Shown here piece after piece: positions 1 to 6,959 of a stretch of 11,446 bases of DNA; the first letter of the stretch is position 1, and each line of letters opens with the position of its first letter. The stretch lies in assembly GCA_017550765.1 (NCBI GenBank), contig JAFZOC010000264.1, positions 1-11,446 of the forward strand, written 5' to 3'. The DNA comes from Oscillospiraceae bacterium. Its GTDB lineage: Bacteria > Bacillota_A > Clostridia > Oscillospirales > Oscillospiraceae. The position numbers and the translations under genes were made by a program. The notes beneath the pieces are model-generated. The model had not been told where the DNA came from, searched no databases, and saw only the letters and a program-made list of their open reading frames with translations.

Positions 1-370
1 GGCCGATCGCCGTGCTGTTCATGGGCACGTTGGTCAGATAGGCCGCCACCAGGAACCAGCCGCAGATGAAGGCCAGATCCTTGCCGAAGCACATCTTCGT
101 AAAGGTGAACTCGCCGCCGGCCTTGGGGTACTTGGGCACCATATAGGCATAGCTCAGCGCGATGATCATCATCACCAGCGCGCCCAGGACCATGGCGATC
201 GCGGTGCCGGCCACGCCGGAGTTGGGGAGGAACTTCTTGCCGGGATTGATGAAGGAGCCCCAGCCGATCACGCATCCAAAGGCGATCGCCCAGACGTGCA
301 TCGGGGTCAGTTTCCGCTTCAGGCTCCCCTCTTCCGCCGCCACGGCGGGAGCGTCGTTCTGTTTTTTCAT
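1..370 (-). CDS. APC family amino acid permease, N-terminal part (runs off the left edge)
   Basis: This is the first 123 codons of an amino acid-polyamine-organocation (APC) permease, a cytoplasmic-membrane importer; the rest lies outside the window. After a short hydrophilic start, the first membrane segment (about residues 26-45) holds the APC-type glycine motif G-C-V-I-G-W-G. A second hydrophobic stretch (about 60-75), the sequence A-G-G-E-F-T near 85-90 and a third segment beginning W-F-L follow. Over about 105 residues it is roughly half identical to the complete permease at 5457-6872, which supports both the family and the start. The ATG at 370 has an AGGAAAGG sequence about 10 nt upstream. 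It lies 27 nt after the LicC-like gene and probably shares its transcript. The substrate is unknown; choline, ethanolamine or an amino acid would fit the neighbour, but that is inference. Confidence 0.9.
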   Translation of the reverse strand, partial: MKKQNDAPAVAAEEGSLKRKLTPMHVWAIAFGCVIGWGSFINPGKKFLPNSGVAGTAIAMVLGALVMMIIALSYAYMVPKYPKAGGEFTFTKMCFGKDLAFICGWFLVAAYLTNVPMNSTAIG

Positions 371-397
371 GCTCTTGTATCCTTTCCTGATCCGTCC

Positions 398-1288
398 TCA
401 GACGTCATAGCTCTTGTCGATCGCTTTCAGTTCGCGGAAGGTGTCGATCTCAACGATGTCCTCGTCCCTGCACTCCCGCACCCGCACCGTATAGTGGCCG
501 CTGCGATAGGTCAGGGGGACCTGCTCCCAATAGCGTTCTTTTCCACCAGGCTCTCCATAGACGTCCACGATGTCCTGGGCGAGCTTGTGTCCGTCCTGCT
601 CGTTCCAGTAGGAGATCCCCACCATCTGCCAGCAGTTCGTCCCGCCGACTTTCTCCCGGACGATGACGCCGTCGCGGACCTCGAAACACCAGTCGTCGGT
701 CCGTTCCTTGTAGATCGCCAGGAACTCCGACGTATAATGATACTTTCGGATGATCTTCGCGTTGGAGAGCAGGAGATCCGCCTCGAACACATAGGCGTTG
801 GAGAGCAGATAGCGGGCCACGAGGGCGCTGGAGATGTTGTTGGCCTCGTTGTAGAGAGGGTTCTCCAGGAAACGGATCATCGGGTACTTGTACAGCAGCT
901 GGTCGAACTGTTCGGCCAGATAGCCGCGCACGATGTAGATCTCGTCGATGCCAGCCTCCAGGCAGGCGTCGATCAGGGTGTCGATGATCCTGTGGCCATG
1001 GACCCGCACCAGGGGTTTGGGCGTGTTCAAGGTGATCGGGACAAGACGGGAGCCGAAGCCCGCGGCGACGAACACGGCCCGCTTGGCGCGGTATGGCTCC
1101 ATGCTCTCCAGTCCCGCCGCGGTGATCTTCCCTTTTGACACCAGGCCGAGCCCTGTCAGCTCCTTGACCGTCTTGTTGACGGTGCCCAGGGAAAGGCCCG
1201 TCCTTCCTTCTACGTCTCTCTGGGTCAAGTTGCCTTCCGCCAGCGCGAAAGCCTCCATGATCAGGAACTGTCTCTTTGTAAGCTCCAT
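398..1288 (-). CDS. licC: Winged-HTH / LicC-like CTP:phosphocholine cytidylyltransferase fusion
   Basis: The 296-residue protein has two parts. Residues 1-60 form a small winged helix-turn-helix (T-Q-R-D-V-E-G-R-T-G-L-S-L-G-T-V-N-K recognition region). Residues 69-296 are a nucleotidyltransferase of the LicC/GlmU-N type: A-A-G-F-G-S-R-L at 75-82 binds the nucleotide phosphates, T-P-K-P-L follows at 89-93, E-A-D at 169-171 supplies a metal ligand, and E-I-D at 280-282 is the late acidic motif. From memory it aligns over its length with pneumococcal LicC, including N-N near 150 and G-I-S-Y-W near 224. The family joins CTP and phosphocholine to make CDP-choline for surface decoration; another phosphoalcohol is possible here. 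No kinase domain is fused. I chose ATG 1288 over ATG 1312 because GGAGG lies 8 nt upstream of it. The HTH may make it autoregulatory (inference). Confidence 0.85.
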   Translation of the reverse strand: MELTKRQFLIMEAFALAEGNLTQRDVEGRTGLSLGTVNKTVKELTGLGLVSKGKITAAGLESMEPYRAKRAVFVAAGFGSRLVPITLNTPKPLVRVHGHRIIDTLIDACLEAGIDEIYIVRGYLAEQFDQLLYKYPMIRFLENPLYNEANNISSALVARYLLSNAYVFEADLLLSNAKIIRKYHYTSEFLAIYKERTDDWCFEVRDGVIVREKVGGTNCWQMVGISYWNEQDGHKLAQDIVDVYGEPGGKERYWEQVPLTYRSGHYTVRVRECRDEDIVEIDTFRELKAIDKSYDV

Positions 1289-1446
1289 CGCCGGATCCTC
1301 CAGGCTGTTCATTTATTCTGCGGCAGCACTCGGCTGAGAAGTGGTCGTTTTCCACGTTCGGGTCCCATGTCCCTTCTTGAACGTCCGTTCGTCATCTATC
1401 TACGCAGCAGATCGAACAAGGTGGCAGCTATATTCCCGCAGATACA
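1289..1446 (-). promoter_or_regulatory. Long 5' leader of the licC-like gene with alternating pairing arms
   Basis: From the predicted start near 1446 to the ATG there are about 158 nt. On the minus strand four arms follow one another: GTTCG (1417-1413), CGAACG (1391-1386), CGTTC (1383-1379) and CGAACG (1360-1355). Each can pair with the next, giving mutually exclusive stems. After them come a GTGG/CCAC hairpin and a CAGC/GCTG hairpin, then the ribosome binding site. No run of T follows any stem, and I do not recognise a known riboswitch or T-box motif. The arms are only 5-6 bp, so chance is a real possibility. Confidence 0.3.
1297..1301 (-). promoter_or_regulatory. Ribosome binding site that sets the licC-like start
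   Basis: On the minus strand GGAGG lies 8 nt before ATG 1288. The in-frame upstream ATG at 1312 has no purine-rich sequence in front of it, so the eight-residue longer version is unlikely. Confidence 0.75.
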
Positions 1447-1449
1447 CGC

Positions 1450-1464
1450 AGCATTTTATATGCT
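1450..1464. promoter_or_regulatory. Palindrome over the -10 box, candidate operator
   Basis: AGCAT and its exact reverse complement ATGCT are separated by five bases and overlap the -10 element. A repressor bound here would block RNA polymerase. The winged-HTH domain encoded by the first gene of the transcript is an obvious candidate, but nothing in the sequence proves this. Confidence 0.4.
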
Positions 1465-1481
1465 ATTCAAGGCGATGTCAA
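1453..1481 (-). promoter_or_regulatory. Strong sigma-A (sigma-70 type) promoter for licC-like gene and permease
   Basis: On the minus strand a perfect -35 box TTGACA (1481-1476) is followed after exactly 17 nt by TAAAAT (1458-1453), which matches the -10 consensus at five of six positions. The DNA just upstream (1482-1500) is A-rich, like an UP element. Transcription would start near 1446. A 15-bp palindrome, AGCAT-N5-ATGCT at 1450-1464, covers the -10 box and could be an operator. This is the only near-consensus promoter I found in the window. Confidence 0.85.
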
Positions 1482-1993
1482 GTCTTTTCTTTTGATATGA
1501 GCCCGGATGTATCTGTTCATGTTCAAGGAAAAGATCCTGATCATATGAACTTGCAGATCCTTTCCTCTTTGTTCAACTTCCATGGAACACCGCTGCGTTT
1601 GATCGGTCCCCGTCCTTTCTTGATCACCGTCTTTCCACGATCCTTACGGTCCAGAAAACAGCGAGGCGCCAGACCTCCGATCGGGTCAGCGCCATCTGAC
1701 TGATTTACGTATCTGCTTTTTCACGGGAGATCTCGCCTCAAAGCTTTTCATGTATCGGACTTCGCACAGGAGTTCAGATCTTGTACACTCATCTTCCGGA
1801 CTGCCTCAGACAGAGTCTTGAGAGTCTCGGAACGCAGCGCGAGAACGTGCGCAGGAGAGCTCTTTTTGTCCCTTCGGGATCTGTCTGCCTGCAACGGCAC
1901 GGAGAGGATGTCGACCGATGCCTCTTTCCTCGGCTTCGATATCGACGCATCCTTGCCACAGCAGCCCGAAGCGCTCGTGAGCGCCCGTGTATC
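1482..1993. other. About 510 nt without a convincing gene
   Basis: This stretch lies between the end of the VanZ gene and the licC promoter and looks less GC-rich than its neighbours. The best open frame is a 63-codon minus-strand frame at 1806-1997 that starts with GTG, overlaps the VanZ stop as GTGA, and has AGGAGA about 9 nt upstream; its product is arginine-rich and I recognise nothing in it. A second open frame at 1544-1720 on the minus strand has no proper start. No clear intrinsic terminator, tRNA or repeat was seen. It may be a decayed gene or simple spacer. Confidence 0.5.
1515..1550. repeat. Imperfect inverted repeat upstream of the licC promoter
   Basis: GTTCAT (1515-1520) and ATGAAC (1545-1550) are exact inverted copies. 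Between them TCAAGGA and TCCTGA can pair with one bulged base around an AAAGA loop. The element sits about 35-70 bp upstream of the -35 box, where an activator or repressor site could lie. No T run follows in either direction, so it is not a normal terminator. Confidence 0.35.
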
Positions 1994-2581
1994 TCACGCT
2001 TCTTTCTCTCCTACGCGCTGCACAGGCCCATCCCCCACGTCATGCGTTCCCCTCGTTCTGCGGGATCTGCAGTACAAGAACAGCGCCAGCGCTCCGGCCC
2101 CGACGGCAGTCCCCACGATATTGTGAAAGAGATCGTCCAGCTCAAAAAGGCCGCGTTCCGTCAGTCCCTGCAGCACTTCGACCAGGATAGACAGCGCGGT
2201 GCCCGCGCATAACACTTTCCAGAAGCAGGGCCTCCGCAGAGACAGCTGACACAGGACGCCAAAGGGGACGAAGAGGAGCACATTGAGCAGATCCTGATGC
2301 AGCAGGTATCGGCGTCCTCTCGCGATCGCACGGTAGGACCAGAAAAGCTCAAAGTTGAAGTGTCGGCCTCCCTTCACCGCGCGCACGAAGATGAGCATGC
2401 CAAAGATGAGCACCAGATATACGCACAGAGCCGTCAATGCCACGCCTCTCGCGCTGCCGATCCTCTTTTGACGCACAGCCCGGGCGCAGGCCCAGGCGCA
2501 GCATGCGCCGCACAGCAGCGCTGTCAGTACCACAGGCCAAGTCAGATAGTGTTCCAGCGCGTCCGCCGCATAGGAGATCAT
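1994..2581 (-). CDS. VanZ family membrane protein
   Basis: The 195-residue protein has about four to five hydrophobic segments (near 17-34, 48-66, 97-112, 123-137 and 153-171). It carries the VanZ signature: N100-x3-F104-x-P-F-G108, then E135-x2-Q138, then F-E-L-D-D (146-150), N154 and G157. VanZ itself gives low-level teicoplanin resistance by an unknown mechanism; distant members are common in Gram-positive surface-polymer clusters. The start at 2581 is supported by GAGG 7 nt upstream. It follows the MurJ-like gene by 25 nt and is probably cotranscribed. The last 25 residues (after about 171) are hydrophilic and not part of the family core. The biochemical role here is unknown. Confidence 0.85.
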   Translation of the reverse strand: MISYAADALEHYLTWPVVLTALLCGACCAWACARAVRQKRIGSARGVALTALCVYLVLIFGMLIFVRAVKGGRHFNFELFWSYRAIARGRRYLLHQDLLNVLLFVPFGVLCQLSLRRPCFWKVLCAGTALSILVEVLQGLTERGLFELDDLFHNIVGTAVGAGALALFLYCRSRRTRGTHDVGDGPVQRVGEKEA

Positions 2582-2606
2582 AGCATATCCTCAAATACAG
2601 GCCACG

Positions 2607-4163
2607 TCATTTTGTGCCCGGTCTCAACTTTTTGCGCAGCAGCCCGATCAGATCCTCTATCTCACGGACCCGCAGCAGTTTCACCGCCGGAAGATACAGG
2701 GCGATGCCAATTGCTACGGCCAGGATGAGCCGCACATATACATCCAGGTGCAACAGGCTGACTGCAGCCCGGGCAGCACCGCATGATACGCCAGCTGCCA
2801 GCAGCACTTTGCAGAATGTCTTTCCCAACGCCTTCCAGTCGATCTGCGCGAATCTTCGCACACAGAAACACCGGATCCCCAGTGTTATCATCGCCGACAG
2901 GGACGTGGCCAGCGCCAGTCCATTGACGCCCATAAAGTGTGCCAGTGTCAGGTTCAGCGCCACATTGACGCCCAAATGGATCAGCCCGATGATCAGAGGC
3001 GTGCGGGTGTCGCCAGACCCATAGAAGACATTGGAGACCACGGTGGAGCTCGCGACAAAGAGCAGTCCCAGACTGTAGAAGGTGAACACCCCGGCGGTCA
3101 GCGCAACAGACTCTTCCTGGAACGCACCTCGCTCGAACACAGCCCGCACCAGGTCCTGGCTGAACAGCATGCAGGCACAGGTCACCGGGATCATCAGGAG
3201 CATGAAGATGCTCAAGATCCTCGTCAGCGATCTGTTGAGCTCATCGTGCTTCTTCTGGGAGATCAGCTCTACCATCTGCGGAAAGAGTGCCGTAGAGATC
3301 GCGGTGGAGAGCAGACCGCTGAAAACGTTCGTGAGTCGATGACCATAGTTCATGCCGGAGACGGCGCCTTCCGGGAACAGCGACGCCATGGCACGGTCGA
3401 CCAGCGTGTTGATCTGCTGTACGCCGGAAGAGAGCATGGCCGAAGGGAGCCGTTTGAGGCAGAGGCTGAAGCCTTCGCCGTGGAACGTCAAGCAAGGCTT
3501 GAAGCGGTATCCCCAGTCCACGAATGGCAGCTCGATCAGCAGGCGGAAGATGCCTCCCGCCACCATCGCGACAGCCATCGCAAAGATCCCAAAGCGGTGA
3601 TAGAAGAACAGCGCCGCCAAGATCACAGGCACATGGGAGGCGACTTCCCGGATCTGACTGCCGAAAAACTTGTTGTGGCACTGGAGCATTGCGGCATAGA
3701 TGCCCGACACGATGATGAAGATATAGGCAGGAGCGGAGATCCGGAGCATCTCGACGCAGAGCTCTCGTGTCTCACCGACGAAACCGGGCGCGACGACTGA
3801 GGCTACAGGCCCAGCGAATACGGCCAGGAGCGCTGCTACCGCGATAGATGCCAGCGCAAAGAAGCTGATCATCTGATCTGCGAAGCGGAACGCGCCTTCC
3901 CGGTCGTTCTGTGTGATCCGATCCTTGTAGATGGGCAGGAAGACCTTGAAGATGCCCACATTCAGCATGGGGCAGAGCATCTGGACGATGCTCGACACCA
4001 TAAAAAAGGCGTCGCTCTGATAGGTCGTGCCCAAATAGGCGGCGTTCACCGCTTCGGACAAGAAAGCCGAGAGCTTTGCGAGAACCGACACGCAGACGAT
4101 GATCAGCGTGCCGCGAAACACTCTTTTTCCGATATGATCCTGTTCCGCGTGTTTTTCTTTCAT
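2607..4163 (-). CDS. murJ: MurJ/MVF-type flippase of the MOP superfamily (divergent)
   Basis: The 518-residue, highly hydrophobic protein is the right length for a 14-helix MurJ. It shows the family landmarks S-D-A-F-F (50-54), F-L-P-I-Y (75-79), N-Y-G-H-R-L (272-277), A-L-F-P-Q-M near 290 and Y-G-S-G-D-T-R-T-P near 380-390. MurJ moves lipid II across the cytoplasmic membrane. By ungapped alignment from memory with E. coli MurJ, D39 (D51 here) and R270 (R276 here) are kept, R18 is lysine (K30), but R24 is serine (S36) and R52 is cysteine (C64). Together with its place in an ATP-grasp cluster, this suggests a dedicated flippase for another lipid-linked precursor rather than the housekeeping one. 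The start at 4163 has AAAGGAT upstream. It lies 58 nt after the lyase gene. Confidence 0.85.
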   Translation of the reverse strand: MKEKHAEQDHIGKRVFRGTLIIVCVSVLAKLSAFLSEAVNAAYLGTTYQSDAFFMVSSIVQMLCPMLNVGIFKVFLPIYKDRITQNDREGAFRFADQMISFFALASIAVAALLAVFAGPVASVVAPGFVGETRELCVEMLRISAPAYIFIIVSGIYAAMLQCHNKFFGSQIREVASHVPVILAALFFYHRFGIFAMAVAMVAGGIFRLLIELPFVDWGYRFKPCLTFHGEGFSLCLKRLPSAMLSSGVQQINTLVDRAMASLFPEGAVSGMNYGHRLTNVFSGLLSTAISTALFPQMVELISQKKHDELNRSLTRILSIFMLLMIPVTCACMLFSQDLVRAVFERGAFQEESVALTAGVFTFYSLGLLFVASSTVVSNVFYGSGDTRTPLIIGLIHLGVNVALNLTLAHFMGVNGLALATSLSAMITLGIRCFCVRRFAQIDWKALGKTFCKVLLAAGVSCGAARAAVSLLHLDVYVRLILAVAIGIALYLPAVKLLRVREIEDLIGLLRKKLRPGTK

Positions 4164-4221
4164 AACACCGATCCTTTTGCTGTCTTTTCGACCTCGCGCC
4201 GACCGGAGCGCGGTATCATCC

Positions 4222-5355
4222 TTACGAGAAGAGCTCCACGTACTTCGATTCGTCTTCGATGACCCCGTATGCCTTCGCGCGCATCACGATCTTCTCCGCC
4301 CAGCAGCGGTGAGGGCCGACCTCGTTCATCTTATTGCCGCTGCAGCTCTTAACGACACCTCCGCTCGTGCCGAGCACCTGTTGCGCGTCCTCGTAGACCT
4401 CTCTCGTAACGGCAAGCATCCCATTCACATACGGGATGTGGGTCGGATGGATGATGGTCTTTCCGATGAAGCCGTTGGCCCGATCCAGCAGGAGCTCACA
4501 CAGCAGACCATCCACCGCATCATTGATGAGCGTCTGCTGCTTGAAGAGCGAGCGGTTGATCGATACAGGCGCATCCTGGAACTTCATGTCCTTGGTCGCG
4601 CGGAAGTACTCCCAAACCGGGCCGGAAACGCTGTAGTCGTTGTGACGTGAAAAAACGTTCAGGACGTCCTTCAAGCAGTCAGCCACCGTCATGATGTCAT
4701 AGATCGTATGGTCGATATCGCGGCGCACGCCAAAGACAGAGGACCAGTCCGTTCCGCCGACACGCACGTTCAGCACAAGACGTTTATGCCGGTCCAGGAT
4801 CTTCTTCACGCCCATCAGCTCCGGGATCCTGGTCTCCAGATATGCCATCTCCCTGCTCTCCAGGATGGGCATGCCGTAAATGATCTCGCCGAAGCGCTGC
4901 ACCAGCTCTTCCAAGTGGGCGAAGTACTCTTCGCCGTTCTCCGCGTTGAACTTGGGAAAGTTGAACGCGGTGACCAGGTGGATGTGCTCCTGCCGTAGCA
5001 TAGCGGAGAAATGCTTGAACTGTTCGACGTTGCGGACACGGAAGATGATCAGCGGGATCTCCTCGTAGCAGATCGTCCCCTTCTCAAGCTCTGCGTTCAA
5101 CTCGTCCAGCAGGTGGATCACGTTCCGCTCCGCCTCGGGTACCAGTTCCTCCCTGCAGGCGTCCTCGAAGCACATGACCATGGAGGTGAGCCCGGGATAT
5201 TTCTTCGTCAGGATCGGCTGCAGGAAATCCTTGGTGCCTGGCATGTACATGGTGGCGCCCAGGCAGTAGCGCAGCAGGTCCAGTTCCGTGTATTTATCAA
5301 AGTTGACGGGCTCCATCACGAACTTGGAGCCCGGCTGAGAGCCGTGGTGTCTCAT
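4222..5355 (-). CDS. HpcH/HpaI aldolase / CitE-like C-C bond lyase
   Basis: The 377-residue protein is a TIM-barrel C-C bond lyase of the CitE-like type (Pfam C-C_Bond_Lyase by recognition). Visible landmarks in order are C-F-E-D-A (62-66, the L-E-D-A metal region), F-R-V-R-N (105-109), F-P-K-F (133-136), the loop N-V-R-V-G-G-T-D-W-S (196-205), and G-F-I-G-K-T-I-I-H-P-T (295-305), the classic G-F-x-G-K-x-x-I-H-P motif. The C-terminal S-G-N-K-M-N-E (339-345) is family-specific. Such enzymes make or break C-C bonds next to a carboxylate or CoA thioester; the substrate here is unknown. Relatives occur with ATP-grasp enzymes in tellurite-resistance (ter) clusters, but no ter gene is visible here. 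ATG 5355 is preferred over ATG 5388 because AAAGGA lies 7 nt upstream. Confidence 0.85.
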   Translation of the reverse strand: MRHHGSQPGSKFVMEPVNFDKYTELDLLRYCLGATMYMPGTKDFLQPILTKKYPGLTSMVMCFEDACREELVPEAERNVIHLLDELNAELEKGTICYEEIPLIIFRVRNVEQFKHFSAMLRQEHIHLVTAFNFPKFNAENGEEYFAHLEELVQRFGEIIYGMPILESREMAYLETRIPELMGVKKILDRHKRLVLNVRVGGTDWSSVFGVRRDIDHTIYDIMTVADCLKDVLNVFSRHNDYSVSGPVWEYFRATKDMKFQDAPVSINRSLFKQQTLINDAVDGLLCELLLDRANGFIGKTIIHPTHIPYVNGMLAVTREVYEDAQQVLGTSGGVVKSCSGNKMNEVGPHRCWAEKIVMRAKAYGVIEDESKYVELFS

Positions 5356-5362
5356 AGATAGT

Positions 5363-5368
5363 TCCTTT
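5363..5368 (-). promoter_or_regulatory. Ribosome binding site that sets the lyase start
   Basis: AAAGGA lies 7 nt before ATG 5355. The upstream in-frame ATG at 5388 is preceded by no Shine-Dalgarno-like sequence, so the extra 11 residues are probably not made. Confidence 0.7.
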
Positions 5369-5456
5369 CTCTCCGCGGGAACGGTCATAACGCTCAGGCA
5401 TACCCGGGAGGAAGATCTTTCGTAAAGCGCCTGGATAGGGACTTCTCACGGGAACG

Positions 5457-6872
5457 TCAAGCGTCTCCTTTGGCATTCCGCTTTTTTGCGCTGAAATAGA
5501 ACACGATCCCGATCGCGATCCATGCGAGCAGGCAGAGATAAGACTCCTTCCCCAGCGAGCAGTTGAACAGGGAGATGGGCACCAGCAGCAGTACCATAAA
5601 GGTCAGCGAAAACAGAGTTCCCAATACGCCGGTCACCACGATCCCCTTTTTGCCTTCCTTTTTCGCAAAACGGAAGGCGGCCAGGGAGGTGTAGCCGAAA
5701 CCAATGGCCGCGCCGATGGAGGACATGTCCACGATCCAGCCCAGGGCCGTCCGACCGAAGAAGGGTGCGCAGAGCGCGATGATCAGGATGAAGAGGATCG
5801 CGTGGGCCGGGGTCTTGTACTTGCCGTGGAGCTCGCCGAACCAGGCGGGCAGCACCTTCTCCTTCGCCATGGAGTATAGCAGGCGGCTGGTGGCCATGTA
5901 AAAGCCCACGATGCCGGAGAGGATCGCGCCCAGCACCGCCACGCCCAGGAAGACCAGGCCCGCAGTCCCCAGAAGCTGATAGCCGGCGTGAAAGGTAGGC
6001 AGGGACAGCAGCCCGGACTGATCGGGCAGATCCGTGATGTATCCGGCCCAAGTGGCATAGCCCTCGGGCACCACGGCGGCCGTCACCGTATCAAGCACCA
6101 CGTAGACCGCCGCGCCGAACAGGATGGACAGCACCATGATGATCTTGGTCTTTTTCGGGGAAAACTTGAACTCTTCCGCCGCCTGGGGGATGGTGTCAAA
6201 GCCCACGAAGGCCCAGGGGGCCACCGCTACCACGGCCAGGATCCCGGCCATACCCGAGCTCCCCGGCGCAAAGCCCGGCTCCAGATCCCGGACGGATACC
6301 TGCGGGCTGAGGATCGCAGCCACCGTGACGATCAGCACGCCGCCCACCAGGGCAAAGACCAGGCCCGTCTGAAAGACGCCCGTGAACTTCACGCCCCGGA
6401 TGCTCAGGAACGCGAAGAGCAGCAGCGCCGCTACCGCCAGAAGGATCTCGCCGAAATAGATGTCGTAGCCCGCCACGGTGTAATGGAAGCCTACCTGGAA
6501 GACGTTATCCATCAGGTTGCGGCCGATCAGCGCCAGGGCCGTGGCGTTGAGGGGAACGATGGCCAGATAGGACAGGCCCAGGAACCAGGAGCACACGAAG
6601 GCATGCTTCTCGCCGAAGGCCTGCTGGGTATAGGTGAACTCGCCGCCGGCCACCGGGAACTTGTTGATCATGTAGTTGTAATTGAAGGCGATGACGATCA
6701 TGATCAGGGCAGCGATGCCCATGGCGATGGCCGTGCCCAGGGGCCCCGCCTTCCCCAGGAAGGTGTTCCCGGGCATGACGAAGGCGCCCCAGCCGATGAT
6801 GCAGCCCAAGGCCAGGGACCAGACGTTCAGGGGGGAGAGTTTTTTCTCAAGTTTCACTGAGTCTTCTTTCAT
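5457..6872 (-). CDS. APC family amino acid permease
   Basis: The 471-residue protein has the length and hydrophobicity of a 12-helix APC importer. The first helix holds G-C-I-I-G-W-G (about residues 18-24), equivalent to the APC substrate-binding G-x-G turn, and A-G-G-E-F-T follows near 75-80. The mid-protein P-W-A-F-V-G-F-D-T-I-P-Q-A-A-E-E motif (about 220-235) is typical of helix 6 and the loop after it. It is a paralog of the partial permease at 1-370. The substrate is not readable from sequence; the surrounding ATP-grasp genes suggest an amino acid or small amine used by them (inference). The ATG at 6872 has only a weak A/G-rich site, while a perfect AGGAGG stands about 30 nt upstream (6903-6908) with an in-frame stop between, so it cannot serve a longer version. 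The gap to the lyase start is about 100 nt and has no evident promoter. Confidence 0.9.
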   Translation of the reverse strand: MKEDSVKLEKKLSPLNVWSLALGCIIGWGAFVMPGNTFLGKAGPLGTAIAMGIAALIMIVIAFNYNYMINKFPVAGGEFTYTQQAFGEKHAFVCSWFLGLSYLAIVPLNATALALIGRNLMDNVFQVGFHYTVAGYDIYFGEILLAVAALLLFAFLSIRGVKFTGVFQTGLVFALVGGVLIVTVAAILSPQVSVRDLEPGFAPGSSGMAGILAVVAVAPWAFVGFDTIPQAAEEFKFSPKKTKIIMVLSILFGAAVYVVLDTVTAAVVPEGYATWAGYITDLPDQSGLLSLPTFHAGYQLLGTAGLVFLGVAVLGAILSGIVGFYMATSRLLYSMAKEKVLPAWFGELHGKYKTPAHAILFILIIALCAPFFGRTALGWIVDMSSIGAAIGFGYTSLAAFRFAKKEGKKGIVVTGVLGTLFSLTFMVLLLVPISLFNCSLGKESYLCLLAWIAIGIVFYFSAKKRNAKGDA

Positions 6873-6959
6873 CTCGGTACACTCTTTTCTGTTTCAGCTA
6901 TGCCTCCTGAGCTCGTCTGTCTTTGCCAGGGCATTTGTCGGGCAGTTTCGTCCCGTCTT

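Noticed and set aside
1309..1395. 28-codon upstream frame in the licC leader, ending in ATGA overlap with ATG 1312.
   Set aside because: It has no ribosome binding site, and the true licC-like start appears to be ATG 1288, so the overlap is probably coincidental.
1544..1720. Minus-strand open frame of 59 codons with a plausible-looking basic product.
   Set aside because: There is no early start codon or ribosome binding site, and a frame of this length is not unusual by chance. No family was recognised.
5370..5456. Near-repeat of CGTTCCCG-type sequence at both ends of the permease-lyase gap.
   Set aside because: It is a short, imperfect match in GC-rich DNA, with no further copies forming an array and no promoter elements at a sensible distance.
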